From Diphasiastrum complanatum (lineage: Eukaryota > Streptophyta > Lycopodiopsida > Lycopodiales > Lycopodiaceae), in assembly GCA_029204225.1 (NCBI GenBank), contig CM055111.1, forward strand, positions 2,116,421 to 2,180,420: a DNA stretch of 64,000 nucleotides, written 5' to 3'. The translations under genes and the position numbers were made by a program. The notes beneath the pieces were generated by a model that saw only the letters and a program-made list of their open reading frames with translations, was not told the DNA's origin and made no database searches. Shown piece by piece: positions 9,901-23,869 of this stretch; positions within the stretch are counted from its first letter, which is position 1; each line of letters starts with the position of its first letter.

Positions 9901-12900
9901 TGGTGGACGGTACTGGTATATCCTGGGTGCTGCCAAAGAGGAGGATGTGCTGATGGTCGGAAGTCTCCTAGCGAGACGTGCGTTGGTGCTACAGAACACC
10001 AACCGCTCCAACTAACTCACTGACAACCGGTTTCTTCTCCTCGTGTGAATCAGTGCCCATGTGCTCCAATTACGCTCACACACGGAGGCAGCACAGTCCT
10101 GTGGTACGTGCAATGAAATGCTTCAGCACATGTGCACGGGTGGAAGGTCAACGAAACACAACAATGGAGGATAAAATGAGATGCATACCTGAGAAAGGAC
10201 ACGCAATGCAAGACGTTGTATAAATGGGTATGTGCTACCGAACATGGTCCACCAGGTAATGGGTAGCTGCCTCCTCTCTGGATCCTGAGCAGCCGGGTGG
10301 CCGAATGTGCCCATGCCGAAACGAAATGCAGCGAGCTCCTCCATGAGCCTGATAGGATCCAAACCTATGTGTGGACCCACCCTGTGAATGTACTGAAGCC
10401 AATCGGCCTCGAGCTCCCTGTCTACGATCTGTGTCGGAGAGAGGAAGAGGGGATGCAGCATGTGTGCAACGCTGTGGATACTCCTGTGGAAGTAGTTCCA
10501 CCGCGTCTCCCAGATGAACTTCAGCTCTGTCATCCTACAGGTGAGAGGCATGTGGTGTAGGGCATTACGAAAAAACTTAACATTGACAGAAAAACAAACT
10601 AGCAATTACTAAAAAGACAAAGGCCAATTACATTACTATACCGCTTACCTCTCTGGCTGCAAGATGGGCAGCTGCAGGAACTGTCCAATCCGGTCCATGA
10701 GCTCATATACCAGTCCAAGTGTCGATCCCTCGCTGTCAGCCATGCGGAGCACAATGTAAAGTGGTCGAAGCAGTCCTGACAATGTCTGTGCATCCCTCCA
10801 GAACTGGTCTCCCCTCACAGTGGAAGAAAAGTGCTCCCCATCCTCAGTGCGCGGAAATGTACTGGCACACCAAAGATCACTGGCAACCATCTGTAGAAGC
10901 TGCGCCCTGCACCTGATCAGACGGTCGATGACCACCAAGTCGAATGCAAAGCGTGTGGGGGCTGGCTTACGGAGGTCTAGATGGCTGAACACCCGGAACA
11001 TGGCAAGAACACGTCTCTTCCTTGTGACAAAAGTCACCAGGAAGAGGGCCTCACGGACGATGGCTCTAACCCAGGGAAGTGCACCTATGTCCCCCATCAG
11101 AAGGTCTATGCCGTGCGCGGCACAGGGGGTATGAACAATGTGAGGGAACTCGGCCTCTAGCAGTACACCCATCTGAATGCAGTTCGTGGCATTGTCCGTC
11201 ACCACTGTGACGACATGCTGTGGGCCTATGGACAGGATGGAAGACCTGATGACATCAAACATGAACTCTGCAGAAACTGTGTGCCCATGCAGCTGGAGAC
11301 CAGTATGTTGAGGATCGGCCTCCTCCTGACATCAGTCCAGCCATCGGACATGATGCTGCAACCGTAAGTGGCCGAGTGGCGACGTAGAGGCTCCATCTCT
11401 CTAGACAGTGACTCGACCCTATCCCTCAGCATGTGTGTGCGGACAACCTCTGAACTAGGGACTCTCCAGCTAGGGCTGACAGACTGTGCAAGGCGGAAGG
11501 CCCTTCTGAAGGGCTCGGAGTCGGTGATGGCAAATGGAAGGTTCAACTCATAAATCAGGCTGGCCACGGCCTGTGTGGCCTCTCTATCCATGTGCGGCTG
11601 ATGCGCGCCGCGAATGCTCTGCTGCCTAAGAACTCTCCCAGTTGGGCGACGGGTAGCGGACCTCCAGCACGGTGCACCAAACGTGACGGGAATGGATGAT
11701 GACGCGACAGGCTAGACACTAGTGGATGCATCAGCTGTAGACGTGGAATGGGGAGAGTGGGATGCACTAGCCGAAATGGGTGCAGCAGCGTAAGTGGGGT
11801 ACACTGGTGGAGGGTGGACATCTGGCATGGGATACGAAAACTGCTGGGTAGGGAGGTCATCCGGATGTGAAGGGAGGGAGGAAGGGATCTCCTCAACATC
11901 CTAGAAGGCCTCGTCACTGGCATCCGGGGCTTGCTCCTGCTCGGGAGGCGGAGAGTCCATGAGAAAGTCGTAAACTGGGGGAGTGCGAGCAACAGTAGGT
12001 GGTGGTGGAACCACAGTGGCAACTGGTGGACGCGGTGGGACAGGATCCACCGGAATGGGTGCAGATGGGGGTGCGTGAGGCGGAATTGTCTGAGAGGGAC
12101 GAGGGGCAAAGGGACTGGACGAGGATGCACTCCCTCTCCTCGTGCGTGCCAGCCAAGCAGGCAGCAACTCGGGGTCAACCACGTAAGGAGCGGTGCAAAA
12201 CCGAAGAACACCCTCCGAAATGCTGTTCTCCCCCGCCACAAGACGTGGCCCGTAGGTATCCAAAAGTCGCTGCCTAACGGGAACGGACATGCTGGGACAG
12301 GGGGCAGCATTCAGTGTGCCACCATCTCTCGTGCGTGCGCTGAGTAGGTGACCTTTAAGGCGAGTGAGGGTGGCAACGAACTCGGTCAGGCAATATCGAC
12401 AGCGCACTATCCTTGCACCGGACTTGTTAGACTTGTCAGGAACCCGCCTGACAATGTCCACCTCGTCCCACAGATGGGCAAGGTTGGAATGCACCATCTC
12501 TGTAGAAGGGACTGCGGAAAGAAGGTAGAGATCTCTGTGGGTGCGATAGGAGTCGAAAGGCTTGAAAAAACCACAATAAAGGACGAAATAGCAATAGCAG
12601 GGGAGGACGCGATCAGTGCAATGCGAAGACAGTCGGGAGGGTGCGGACAGTAGGGCGATGGGCATGCAACAAAGAGGGCGCGGACAGCAGGGAGGGCGCG
12701 GACAGTAGGGCGACGGGCAGGGAGAGAGATGAAGCGAGGGGGGGGGTTAGGTTAAAAAAGAAAATATTAGTATATTAAATATTAAAAAATAATATATATT
12801 GTGGTACCGCGGATCAGTATGGATCCGCGGTACCACACTGGATTCGCGGTACCGGGATCCGCGGATCCTGGTACCGCTGGATCTATGATATATATATATA

Positions 12901-15867
12901 ATATTTTTTCCTAATATAAATGCTTTAGGGTGCCCAAAAAAAGCCCAAAAAAATGCAAAAAAATGCAAAAAAAAGGGAAAAGCACAAGGGGTAGAGGTAC
13001 AGCAGACCATGTGCATACTGGGGAGCAGACCATGGGGCCACTGGGAGAGCAGCACATGGGGGCAGGTACAGCAGCACATGGCAGGATCATCAGCAGCTGC
13101 ACATAGGCAAATAGCTTGTGGGGATAAATAGGCAATCTGAGTGCTATTGTGAAACGCATTGTGAGAGGCCTTTTGAGAGGCATTTTTAGAGGCTGTGAGA
13201 GCATGTGAGATGAGGGCTCATGAGACGAAGCTAACAGAAGAGGTCCGAAGGCACAATGAAAGGCATGAGAAGCTTCGTGCTTGATTTAGGCTACTTAGAG
13301 TAACATGTATACCTAAAGCATAAATAATCCATGTGCATGGTCGAATCAAGCACTGGAAACCAATGGCTGCAATAGCCTTTTTAGTACTTAAAATGCTTGA
13401 CAAGCCTCTAGGAATATCTCGTTATTATGTAAAGAATCTGCCAAAGGTTTGTAGTTGGATCTTTTCTAAATACTTCAGAGGGATTTAGATCTGGAATTCT
13501 TCCAGAAGCTTCTAAGTTAGCAGGACATTTGAGCTATTAAATCACCTGACAAGATTTCTGTTCTAAGGGCTGATATTCCCTCTTGAGGAATACACTCTGA
13601 AAGTGTTTGTTTATTAGTACGTTTCGGGAGTTAAGAGAGTTATTGCTTGAAAGTGTGACTTTTTCCGGATATTTTTTGTGACAATATAATGTTGGGTATA
13701 TGATTAAATTTTCAAGATTTTTAATGCTTATTGTGCTCTTGCTCTGTTATAATTGGAACCTCAGATCGAATTGATTTTTCTCTCAAATCTCTACTAGGGC
13801 AGTCTACTGGAGACTTCATAGTCATGAGTTTGACCAAGCGGCCGCTGAACCCTTGGAGAGTTCAAAGTGCAAACCAGAGCTTTCTAGATCTGAGCTTTTA
13901 TGTGCTTTAAGTAGGGCCAGGAGCTTGCTCACTACATCGCCAAACCGATCTTGGGAACTTGTGGAAAAGGGTGTAGTGCTTATAGATTCGATTCTAGAAT
14001 CAGCTACATCAACTCTGCACTGTGACGAAGAGGTTATCCTCCAAGATGCAGCAATAATGGCAATATCATATATGCCCCTTTTACAGGTACCCTCGATAAT
14101 CAATTGGCTTCCGTTGACGTATGTGCATCTACACTCCTCATCTGCACTCCTCCCATACATCTTCATGTATCGTTTAGGTTGACAGTAGCTGGAATTGTGG
14201 TTCTAAAGTAGTAACTTGTCAAAACATTGGTCTAATTAAAACCACAAAAAAAGCTTGTTATGGAAATTGTTGCAACAACCTATTCTATTAGAGCAAGCAA
14301 GTACAAATATGAAAGGTTATCCTCGTTGGGATTTATGTCACACTGAAGATTGGTACTAAAAATGCTTGGTGCAATTCAAACCTCTAAAAATATGAGCAAG
14401 CTAGCACATTAAGTTACACTAGCAAAATCAGAAATGGTTATCCTTACAAGGATCATTATGTCAGGCTAATATGGCCTTTGTTTTATTCTGCAGTCGGTTC
14501 AAGAGGTGGTGGTTCACACTCCCAGCACACATTTGCGGAAGCATGGTTTTTCCACTTTAAAAAATGTGAGTCTTTATCATTGCATTTCCATCCACAGCAC
14601 AACCTCATGGATCATTAGTTCAATTGGAATGTTTGGCACCAGTATTAGAGGGCAGCAGCTTGCTCAACGAGCTAATTAAATGGGAATGCTTAGCTATGGC
14701 TTATGTTATTAGGCTGTAGGCAAGTTGGTCTTCAACAAAACCCTAAGTTCCGCAACCAGATGAGTTTGGTTACTACTATGCGTATGGGGTTCCAGCCTGA
14801 GGAGAATCAGCTAGCAAACCACAGAATCAAGACATGCAATGCACCAACCCCACGGTATTTGATCATCCTTTGAGCACTAGCTGTGACGTCACAGCCCGCT
14901 CCATGGAGAGTGCTTCACCTAGATTGGAAGATCATTAGAGCTCTATCATTCAGGCCAGAACCGATCAACAATAGCGTGCGAAGGTGATGCCAAACACTCT
15001 CATATAGTCTTAGCCCTAGACTCCACTGTGAGGAATGCTAATGGAATTACCTAGTCCGTCATGCATGTTCATAGTTAGAGTCTAATCGCCGATACTAAGT
15101 CCTACACTCTAGTCATACCCTTAACTTACTAGGCTCCCCTTAACCCAAGGTAAGATGCGAATTGGCGTGGCTAGTCTGGGACATAACACCAAGGGGATTT
15201 GTATTAGTTGCAGTCTAGCTCAACTGTCTTTCATAAAAAAAAAAATTTCTAATGTTGCAACTTAGTTTGAAAACCTTTTTGGGAAGATTAGGAAGTTATC
15301 AATAGTACACAAATTTTGAAGGGGCCTTGAGAGCTATGAGCCCTAAACCCTCCTTGGTTCTACACTACCTTGCTAGAAGTTTTACTCTCCCATCGTGAAT
15401 GCTCCCAGCAGCCATAATACTCCAATGTTTGCTATCATTGAAAAGTTTTTTGCAAAATATTATGAACGTTGTTTATCGTAGTTGATTCAATTTGCTCATT
15501 TTACATGTTCACTAAACCACTTTAATAACATATTTTACCTCTCAGCCCGTAAATCAACTTATGTGATGGTCAAAACCCTAAAAGAAGGCCAACAACGTTT
15601 CAAACATTTGAAAATTTTGTTGGAAACGTGTTTCAAATGTTTCAGACGTTTAAAAGTAACTATGGGCACGTGGCCTGCCTGAACGTTGACTGGGGCTGAA
15701 ATTTGAATGTTGAAGCTTCAAGAGTCACGTGGTAAGTTTTGAAATAACTATAGTCTACTTAGACTTTAGTACTAACCTGAAACTTGAAAGTTTTAACTTT
15801 TAACTATTGTGAGTTTGAAGGCTAGTAGACTCAATGCTAAGATGCTCATTAATGAAAAAAAAATTCA

Positions 15868-15926
<59 letters not shown>

Positions 15927-18900
15927 TGGCGTCACCCCGTCCAGCCCACACCCCCCCTCCCCCCCCAACATCTCCATCTCCATCCCCATCCCCCCTCTTC
16001 TCCCCAGAACCCCATCCCCCTTTCTTCTCCTGCTGCGCAGCAGGAGGCTGTACCTGCTGCTGTGTAGCCGATCGTTGTACCTGCTGCTACGCAGCAGGAT
16101 GTACTGATGTTGCACAGCAGGTTGTAGTACCTGCTGCTACTACTCAGCAGCAAGGTGTTAATGATGTTGCTCAGCAACAGCAGCATGCTGCTACTCTTGC
16201 TGTGGAATCCCCTCTCAGCTCCATCTCTCACACCTATTCCCCTCCTTCCCTTCCTAACATTGGCCCTTCTTCTTCCTCTTTCCCCTCTTCTCAACTACCT
16301 ACTTCTAATCTCAGCTATCCTTTTAATCATACATCACAGCCAATATCAATGCATTGATACAGGATTTTCAAAGACTACAATCGCAACTATTCGTGGTTAA
16401 AGCGGAAATGTCCCATCTCCAACACAAAGCTTCAAACGGAAACGGGCAGGCAAAGCGTTTTCTTGACACCACACTCAGCCACACTAGTGAAGGACTGGAT
16501 ACGGCATGGTGCACAAAAAGAGATAATACCACCTTAATTATTCGTTTTACCTCAGCCATTAATCGTAGACATGCTTTACGGCAAAGAGCCAAATTGAAAG
16601 ACACGAATTTCTTACCTGCCTCCAAGTGTTTGAGAGACGTCAAACTTTCCAGGAGGCCAAGACATTAGGACAACGAGTGATTTACAAAGATGGCCGGATT
16701 TGTTATCTTGATAGTACTCATGGCGGTTCTCACCAATAGGGAGTTGGGGTCCTCGGGCATAGGTGCATGCCGGGGCCCCATCCACACCAGTTACGTATTG
16801 GAGTTTGGAATTGTAATGGTATACACTCATCATCTACTGTTGGAGAGTTACAGATTTCATTACAGGGAGAGACATTCTATTCTTTATGGAGACACATGAG
16901 AGCTAGGTCAGAGGACTACCTACATTCGCAGGATACAGATGGGATTCAATATATAGGACCGAGATGAGGTCCACGAGTGGCAAAGGTTCAGGTGGAGTCG
17001 CATGCTTATATCAGGAGTTGTTACACCCTATCATGGAGTTCATCAGGCATTATGAACATGAACAATATATTTGGGTTCACATCTTAGGACATGACATCGA
17101 CTTGGACAGGGATCTCTTTATTGTGGCTTGCTACTTCCCCCCAGAGTCCTCTTCCTTTGTGGAAGGCATCGATGCTAATCTTTCTGCTGACATTGTCAGA
17201 TTTATTGATCGAGGGTATGTTCTTCTCATTGGCAACTTTAATGCCAGAACCGCTACGAGATAGGTCGACTTTCATGAAGCTGTTGACCAGCTACGCATAT
17301 GTGCCATGGATTTTGATGACATGGATACTACCAAGATCTCAGCTGACTCAGTAGGACCTATCATTGGATATGGAGAGTATTTGTTGCAGCTAGGTGAAGC
17401 CCAATTGTTAGCCAATTATAATGGCCTAGCTTGTTGGCCTGATTCGAGCAGCTACACATGCCATCCTCATAGTGGCGGACACAACGTTATCGACTACCTC
17501 ATGGGTTCACCATCCCTTATACCACTAATATCACGTTTCTAATTCTCCTCACTAATCTTTCCTATCATTCTTTTATGTCCTTCCACTTGGGTTCTATCTC
17601 GACCTCACCGCCTCAGCCCCATTCCTTCGTTGATCGTGCACCCATACATACTTTCACTCACCCCTACATCGCGACTTACGAGAAGGCACTTGTTTGACTA
17701 TTATACCACTTTTCACATGATATCCCATTTGGAGTCACAACCGACTTTCTCACCGCCTCACTGTATGTTGTTGCTTCCATATCCTTTCCATCGAAACCTT
17801 ATTGACATCCTTCCAAATCCTCTCGTTCTATTCGGCCTCCTTGGTTTGATGATGAGTGTTGCTCGTTAAACCTCCGTGTTGCCCATGCATGTCTGCATGA
17901 ACCATCTGAACTTCGTACTGCTCGTAGATCTTTCCACCATATACTTTGCTGCAAAAAACGTGCCTTTGAAGAACAAGAAGGGAGATGCCTTGTCGACTCT
18001 CTACATAGCTCTTCCATAGGTACCTTTTGGCGTGTCATGATCCAAGAAGCCATCAACAAATTGAAAACTCATCGTATTGGAGATATTGAGGACCTCGAAT
18101 CAGAATTGTTAATCCACGCCGTTGCCCCACTCTCCCATCCTTGCCACTCTACTCAATCGTGTTGTTCTGTTTGGTTTTCCATCCTCTAGGTATACTAATA
18201 TTTCCATCCTATCCACAAAAATGGTGACCCCATGAATCCTGGTAACTATTGTACTATCATGATTGGGCACGTTAATACAAAGCTATATGGCACTATTCTT
18301 CAGTCAACAGTCAGTTCTGAGTAAGGAGATTACATGCTATGGGCCAAGCAGGTTTTCGAGCTCACTATTTCACTACAAACCACATCTTCACTCTTCCAGC
18401 TATCATCGAGGAAGCCAGACATAGGAGACAAATGGTTTACTGTTGTTTTGTTGACTTCAGGAAAGCCTTTGATTGTGTCCCACGTTGCCTTCTCATCCAA
18501 CGGTTGCGAGATCTCGGCTTCTTTACTGATACAGTCCTAGTGGGGATGGCACTCCATAAGCGAGTCCTTGGTTGCTTTCGGAGTGATGTCGGCATCTCAG
18601 ACCTTATATGGAGCACCATTGGAGTGCAACAAGATTTCTCCCTCTCCCCCACACTCGTCGGATTATACATTGATGAGCTTGAGAGAGTCATTAAGTCGTG
18701 CAGTGGTATGTATAGGTTGCAGACTTGGTGACATTTTGATTGACATACTCCTTTATGCAAATGATGTGGCTCTAGTCTCTATGACTAGAGAGGGCCTACA
18801 GAGACAACTAGACAATCTTCATTCTTTTTGCACCATATGGGGATTGGGGGTTGATCTTCGAAGACCAGGATTATGATCTTCAATACATCTAGGGTCTTCA

Positions 18901-20459
18901 TGCAGCGACAGGAGCTTATCTTCAACGGCGCCACTATAGGTTGTATCATCCTACACTTACTTAGGAGTCCTCTGTACCGGTCTTGTATTTGTATGAGACA
19001 AGCTGCTACAGACTTGGGAAGGGACACACTTCCCTTGTCCAGCTAGAGAGGTTATGTTTTTAGAGGTTTATTTGGGATGCCCCAAGTAAGTGTCGGCTTT
19101 TTGATACTCTTGTTACCCCCATTGCATTATATGCAACAGAAACATGGTGTACAGGTCTCTCTTCATCTGATTGGGCCAATATCTCATGCTTGCAGATCCT
19201 TCCGTCACATATGATACCTTCCATCCCACATTAGATCATTTTGGCTGAGTTTGCAATCCCATCCATACAGCTTGATGCCATCTTTCGACTCATCACATAT
19301 ATTCAAAGAGTGCGATTGTTTCCCCCGGTTGAGCGGAGATACACACAGGTAGCACTCACCTCATCTCAGCATCTCATAGTCAGGGTTTCCGACTATCATG
19401 GTTTTCTCAGGCCTCCCATTTACTTGACACACTTGCCATTTTTATCACAGACCTTCCGTTGGGCACTCACGACTACATCAGATGGTTCCTATATAGAGCA
19501 TATTTGGGTCAGGCATGGTAGGGCGATCTCGGGGTCAAACCCGACCAAACTTCCGCTCATGATCCCTAGTTGCATGCAGGCCTCCAGCTCCGCTATCAGA
19601 TTATCCTCCAACACATTGACTACCATGTCATGAGACTCACTTTTTGGAGTTGGATATGGAAGGGTTCCCAGTTCTACCACGCTATCTGGATTCAGGATTA
19701 TCACCTGGTCTAATATTCATATTAGGTTAGTTTCGAGTTTCATCACATCAGCTTGTGATTGAGACTGGACGCTTTCAAAACCCCATGGGAGGAGCAAATT
19801 TGCCAGATGTGTTTATCATCCGAGGTAGAGTTTGAGGAGCACTTCTTATTGAGTTGTCTAGTATACTGTGAGATAAGAGGGAGATATCATTGTCTTTTCC
19901 AAGATGCACCTGTCACACTGAGGTCCATTATAGCATATAAGGATCCATGCTCTATTGCACTCATGATCAGAGACATGTTACTACTACGATAGGATCTATG
20001 TCAGCCAGTTCAATCATGTCACTCGGATACACTGTTCCAGATCACGTCCTTCTTCTCTTGTAGGAGATTACTGATTGATCCTGACTCGGATGATATGGGG
20101 ATCGACGATGACTCGCGACGAAGAGACCAAAGACGACATTCTACCCAAATTCATGTTGTTCGTAGAGTCAACGACATGCATCTCACAGATGACCTCCTCG
20201 ACGACGCCATCAGCACACATTACCTCCAGTTGCAATCTCCATTACATCCTTTTTCAATGGCAGTTGATGAGCATATATTTACCATTACCATCACAGTTAC
20301 ATTTTGTTATTAGCAGCTATTAGTAGTTACACTTCATATATGTTTTTCTTTACTGTTATTGGAGACGTTTCACACGCTCCTATTTGCACCACACACTTGA
20401 AATGTACACTTTGTCTTATATGCCTTTTGGCATGGAAAAGACATTAATAAAGCTTTCTT

Positions 20460-20531
<72 letters not shown>

Positions 20532-23500
20532 TGTGCCATCCCTCCTCTCTCCGTCGTGATGCCACCTAGAGGAAGGGGGAGAGCCCTTTTTGATAATGCC
20601 TAATCTAGAAATTCCTAGGACCTTTTTAGCCCCTATCTTACCCCTCCCCAATCTATACGCTCCCTCTAAAGCTTATGAGCAATATATTTCTACTTACCTT
20701 GAGCAACTAGGGATTGAATTCCAAGCCATGAAAAGTGAAATGATGCAACTCCAAGTCTATGTTAGAAGGGTGGGATAAGATGGGAGCCAAGATTGCTTCT
20801 TAGAAGTAGCAATGCGCAAATTCAAAGACTTGCAAGGGGCACCGGTACATACTACCTTCACGAAGATCTAAGCATTAGAGAATAAAAGGGCTCTGTCATG
20901 GCCATTTTTTCTAAAAAAATGATTCCCGTAAGCCTTCCACTCGATAGTTGTCACTTATCTCAGCCATTTTGTTGGAAGAAAGGCTCTGTGAGCAAACAAC
21001 ACATAACATTCAAGTTTGTGGTATTTCAGACACAAAATGAGGAAAATGAAGCCAAACAATTTTTAGAAGCAACTCTTACTCGCAATAGTAAAAGTTTAGA
21101 AATTGCATGGAGGACTAAAGAAGACGATGTCACCTTGATTTTCCAATTCACATCATTGGAGGAGAGAAATATGGCATAACACCAAAGGGCTAAGTACATG
21201 GGACAAAAAATTTTATGGATGAGGATCTAACTTATATTCAGGTAGAGGGATGCCACAAAGCCATCCATGAGGCTAAGTACACAAGCCAATTTATGGTTTA
21301 TAGAAATGGACCAATTAGGTATCTTGACCTAGGCTCTTCCAACAATATAGGTTCCAGGAGGTATTTTGGGGTTCCCAGGTACCTCGTGGCCTCATCCACA
21401 TCACCTTTGTATTGGTTTGTGAAATTTTAACATTATCCATTCATTAGCGCCTGCACGAGATTTGGTGAATTAGCGTGCAAATGGTCAGGGGTCTGTTTAA
21501 GAGCATGAATGTTCTTCCATTTGCTGAGGAAGGTTTGTAGAATGTCTGCGTTTCTATCCTTCTCTTCCCCAATAAAAGTAGGAGGCTTTAAGTCTTTAAA
21601 GACACTGGGGTCATACCCGAACTGATGGAAGTGGAGAAGGGGACAACTGAGAAGTGGAGGGAAGGCTTCCTTTCACGGAACTCAAAATTAAGCCTTCGAG
21701 TTCAGCGAATGAGTCGTCCACACTAGACTTGAAATTGGCTAATGCCAACTTCAGTTCATCCACCTCTGTTACCAAGTGGAGAAACTGCTCCTTGGTAACC
21801 AATTCGTTGAGTTCTTCGGCGAATTGTTCTTATTCTTCAACTTCCATTGGTTCTTTCCCTTTATTGAACCTCAGAAATTCCGTTTCTAATTCATCAATGC
21901 CTCTTGTCAAGGGTTGATCAGATCCTGTAGAAGTGGTCATTTTCAGAGATAGAAAAAGATTGCCTGACGTTTGCTTTCAAAAAAAAAGCCGAAAAGACTA
22001 ATTTATAATTGTACAAAGAGGAAAAGAAGACTTAGCTGTTTCTGAGGACTGTACTTCCAAAGAAAATACGAAGAGGAACCCTCTCTCTCAGCTCTTCCAC
22101 AACCAATCCCAGACCTGCTGTCCCGGAAAATCCAAGTTTGAAGCCCAAATAGTGTTTCAAATTTCCGGATTTTTGGAGGAAGTTGCTCGCTCACTTACTA
22201 GCAGACCTGTGGCTCTGAAAAACTGAGTAGAAGCCTAAAAAGATGCAAGGAAAATCTGAAATTTCTTGCTCTCCCCCCTCGCTGTCTGATCAGCGTCTCA
22301 GTTGGTCCAAAAAAACCAAATTTGAAGCCAAAACCAATCCTAAATTCTGGATTTTCAAGGGCACCCTACTCGCTGGTCTGGCTGAGGTTCTACTGCTCAG
22401 AATTTTCTGGCTTGAGGCCCCAAACTCTTTCCAAAATCCGAATTCCGGGAGGTACAAGCAGCGCTGAACGTGCTAATCAATTTTTGACTTGAATCCGCTC
22501 AGACCCGCAAAGATTTATCTAAATTTGCAACACTGACAGCTGAATTTACAGCGCTGGAGTAGGAAATCAATCCCTATCCTAAATTCGCTCAGGATTTAAG
22601 AGATCTCGCTTGAAAAACAGAGGTAGATCACTGATTCTACAGCGATGAGTCTGTCCCACAAATTCTAACTCAGATTCCGCTTAAACAAGTGAGAATTTCT
22701 CTGAGACTTGCCCAATAGAAGGCTGTCCCTACAGCGACTTCTCTCCTTTTCTCTTTTCCTGAAAAGTTGAAGAGATTCTGTGCACTCTCTCTACTTTCTC
22801 CACTGTTGCTACTTAGCTCCCAAAGAAGGAGATGGCTTTGATACCAGTGTAATAGTTCCTAACAACACAGTAGGGCAAACACTAACTGATCCACCCAACC
22901 TTGCCTACTCCCTGATATGGAGCAAGCCCCCCTAGCCCAGTGTGAGGCATGGTAGCATGCATATTGCCAAGTGTCGGCCACGTGGCTCTCACGTCAAGAA
23001 GAGGGGTCGAGCACGAGGGATAAATGCACGCCTAAACGCGCCTATAGAGGAGCTAAATAGGGAAGCAACGAGGCTTCTCCCTTTTTGCTCTTCATAAGCG
23101 CGCTTTTTGCGACGGAGTGTACGATGGAGAGATCGACGAACAGTGGATAGAATGAGTGGCTCATGTATGCGTGAGTGTGTAACACGGAGATGTAGGGAAC
23201 GACACTCATCATCAAACCACAGAGGCCGAACAAGACGAGCTAGTGTGAATGCGTGTCGGTGGGGTGTAGATGGAAAGGAAACTGAGGCAGCTGTGTGAAG
23301 TGAGGTGGTAAGGAAACGGGCTTGTGACTCTAGTGGGGATGGAGTAAAGAAACAAGGGCTTCCTGGTAAGTCTCAGTGTAAGGGTGAGCTTTGTATATCT
23401 GGGAGCACGGGTAATGAGGAACGAGGTGGAGATCGTGAAGTTGGAACAGAGCCCAGGTGGAAGGATAGAAAGGAGTGATCAGAGAGAGTAGTTGGAATGA

Positions 23501-23826
23501 CCTCAAAGTGTGATATCAGTGGAATGAATGATGGTGACCCCATGAGATAGTCAACAACATTGTGCCCACCACTATGACGGTAGCATGTGTAGCTCCCTAA
23601 ATAAAGCCAGCAAGCTAGGCCATCATAAATGGCTAGCTCGTTAGCTTCTCCGAGTTGCAATAGATACTCACCGTAGCCAGTGGTAGGTCCCAGTGTGTCG
23701 GCTGTAAGTCTTGGTAACTCCCATATCATCATATGCGTAGCTGGTCATCAGCATCATGGAACTCTACCTGTTGCGCGCAGCTGTTCTGGCGTTAAAATCA
23801 CCAGTAAGAAGAATAGAACCTCGGTC

Positions 23827-23869
<43 letters not shown>

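Larger units (their letters stand above)
9335..12496 (-). pseudogene. hAT transposase, copy B (hAT-B)
   Basis: The likely start is the ATG at 12496-12494 (MVHSNLAHLWDEVD). In order come a BED finger (CRYC, RLKGHL), a long proline-rich linker, the DUF659-type core (SIMSDGWTDVRRRP, VVTDNATN, TPCAAHGID), and the C-terminal dimerisation domain (PITWWTMFGSTYPF, RVLSQ, then CERNWSTWALIHTRRRNRL). Introns are at 10535-10648 and 10099-10188, both GT-AG on the - strand. The tail to the stop at 9337-9335 is Pro-rich then basic, with AT-hook-like GRTKG and KRGRPRR motifs. It is broken by TAG at 11903-11901 (copy A has GAG) and TAG at 10014-10012 (copy A has CAG). After GTQF near 11280 the frame is lost through a deletion relative to copy A. 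It lies antisense in an ALF4 intron. Confidence 0.85.
15921..20453 (+). mobile_element. LINE-A: near full-length L1-like non-LTR retrotransposon, dead
   Basis: It begins after a (TC)n tract and has a C-rich, hairpin-rich 5' part (15930-16200). A degraded ORF1 follows (to about 16670), then ORF2 with an AP-type endonuclease (about 16767-17540), reverse transcriptase (about 17560-18880) and a C-terminal zinc knuckle (about 19800-19870). The 3' end is a stem-loop and ATTAATAAAGC at 20411-20453, followed by (TC)n rather than poly(A). Several stops and frameshifts break ORF2. It sits in the 12.6-kb ALF4 intron, in sense orientation. Confidence 0.85.

Noticed and set aside
12911-13204. ORF on the - strand right of hAT-B
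   Set aside because: It is low-complexity sequence from CATGGGG-type repeats and A runs, without conserved motifs.
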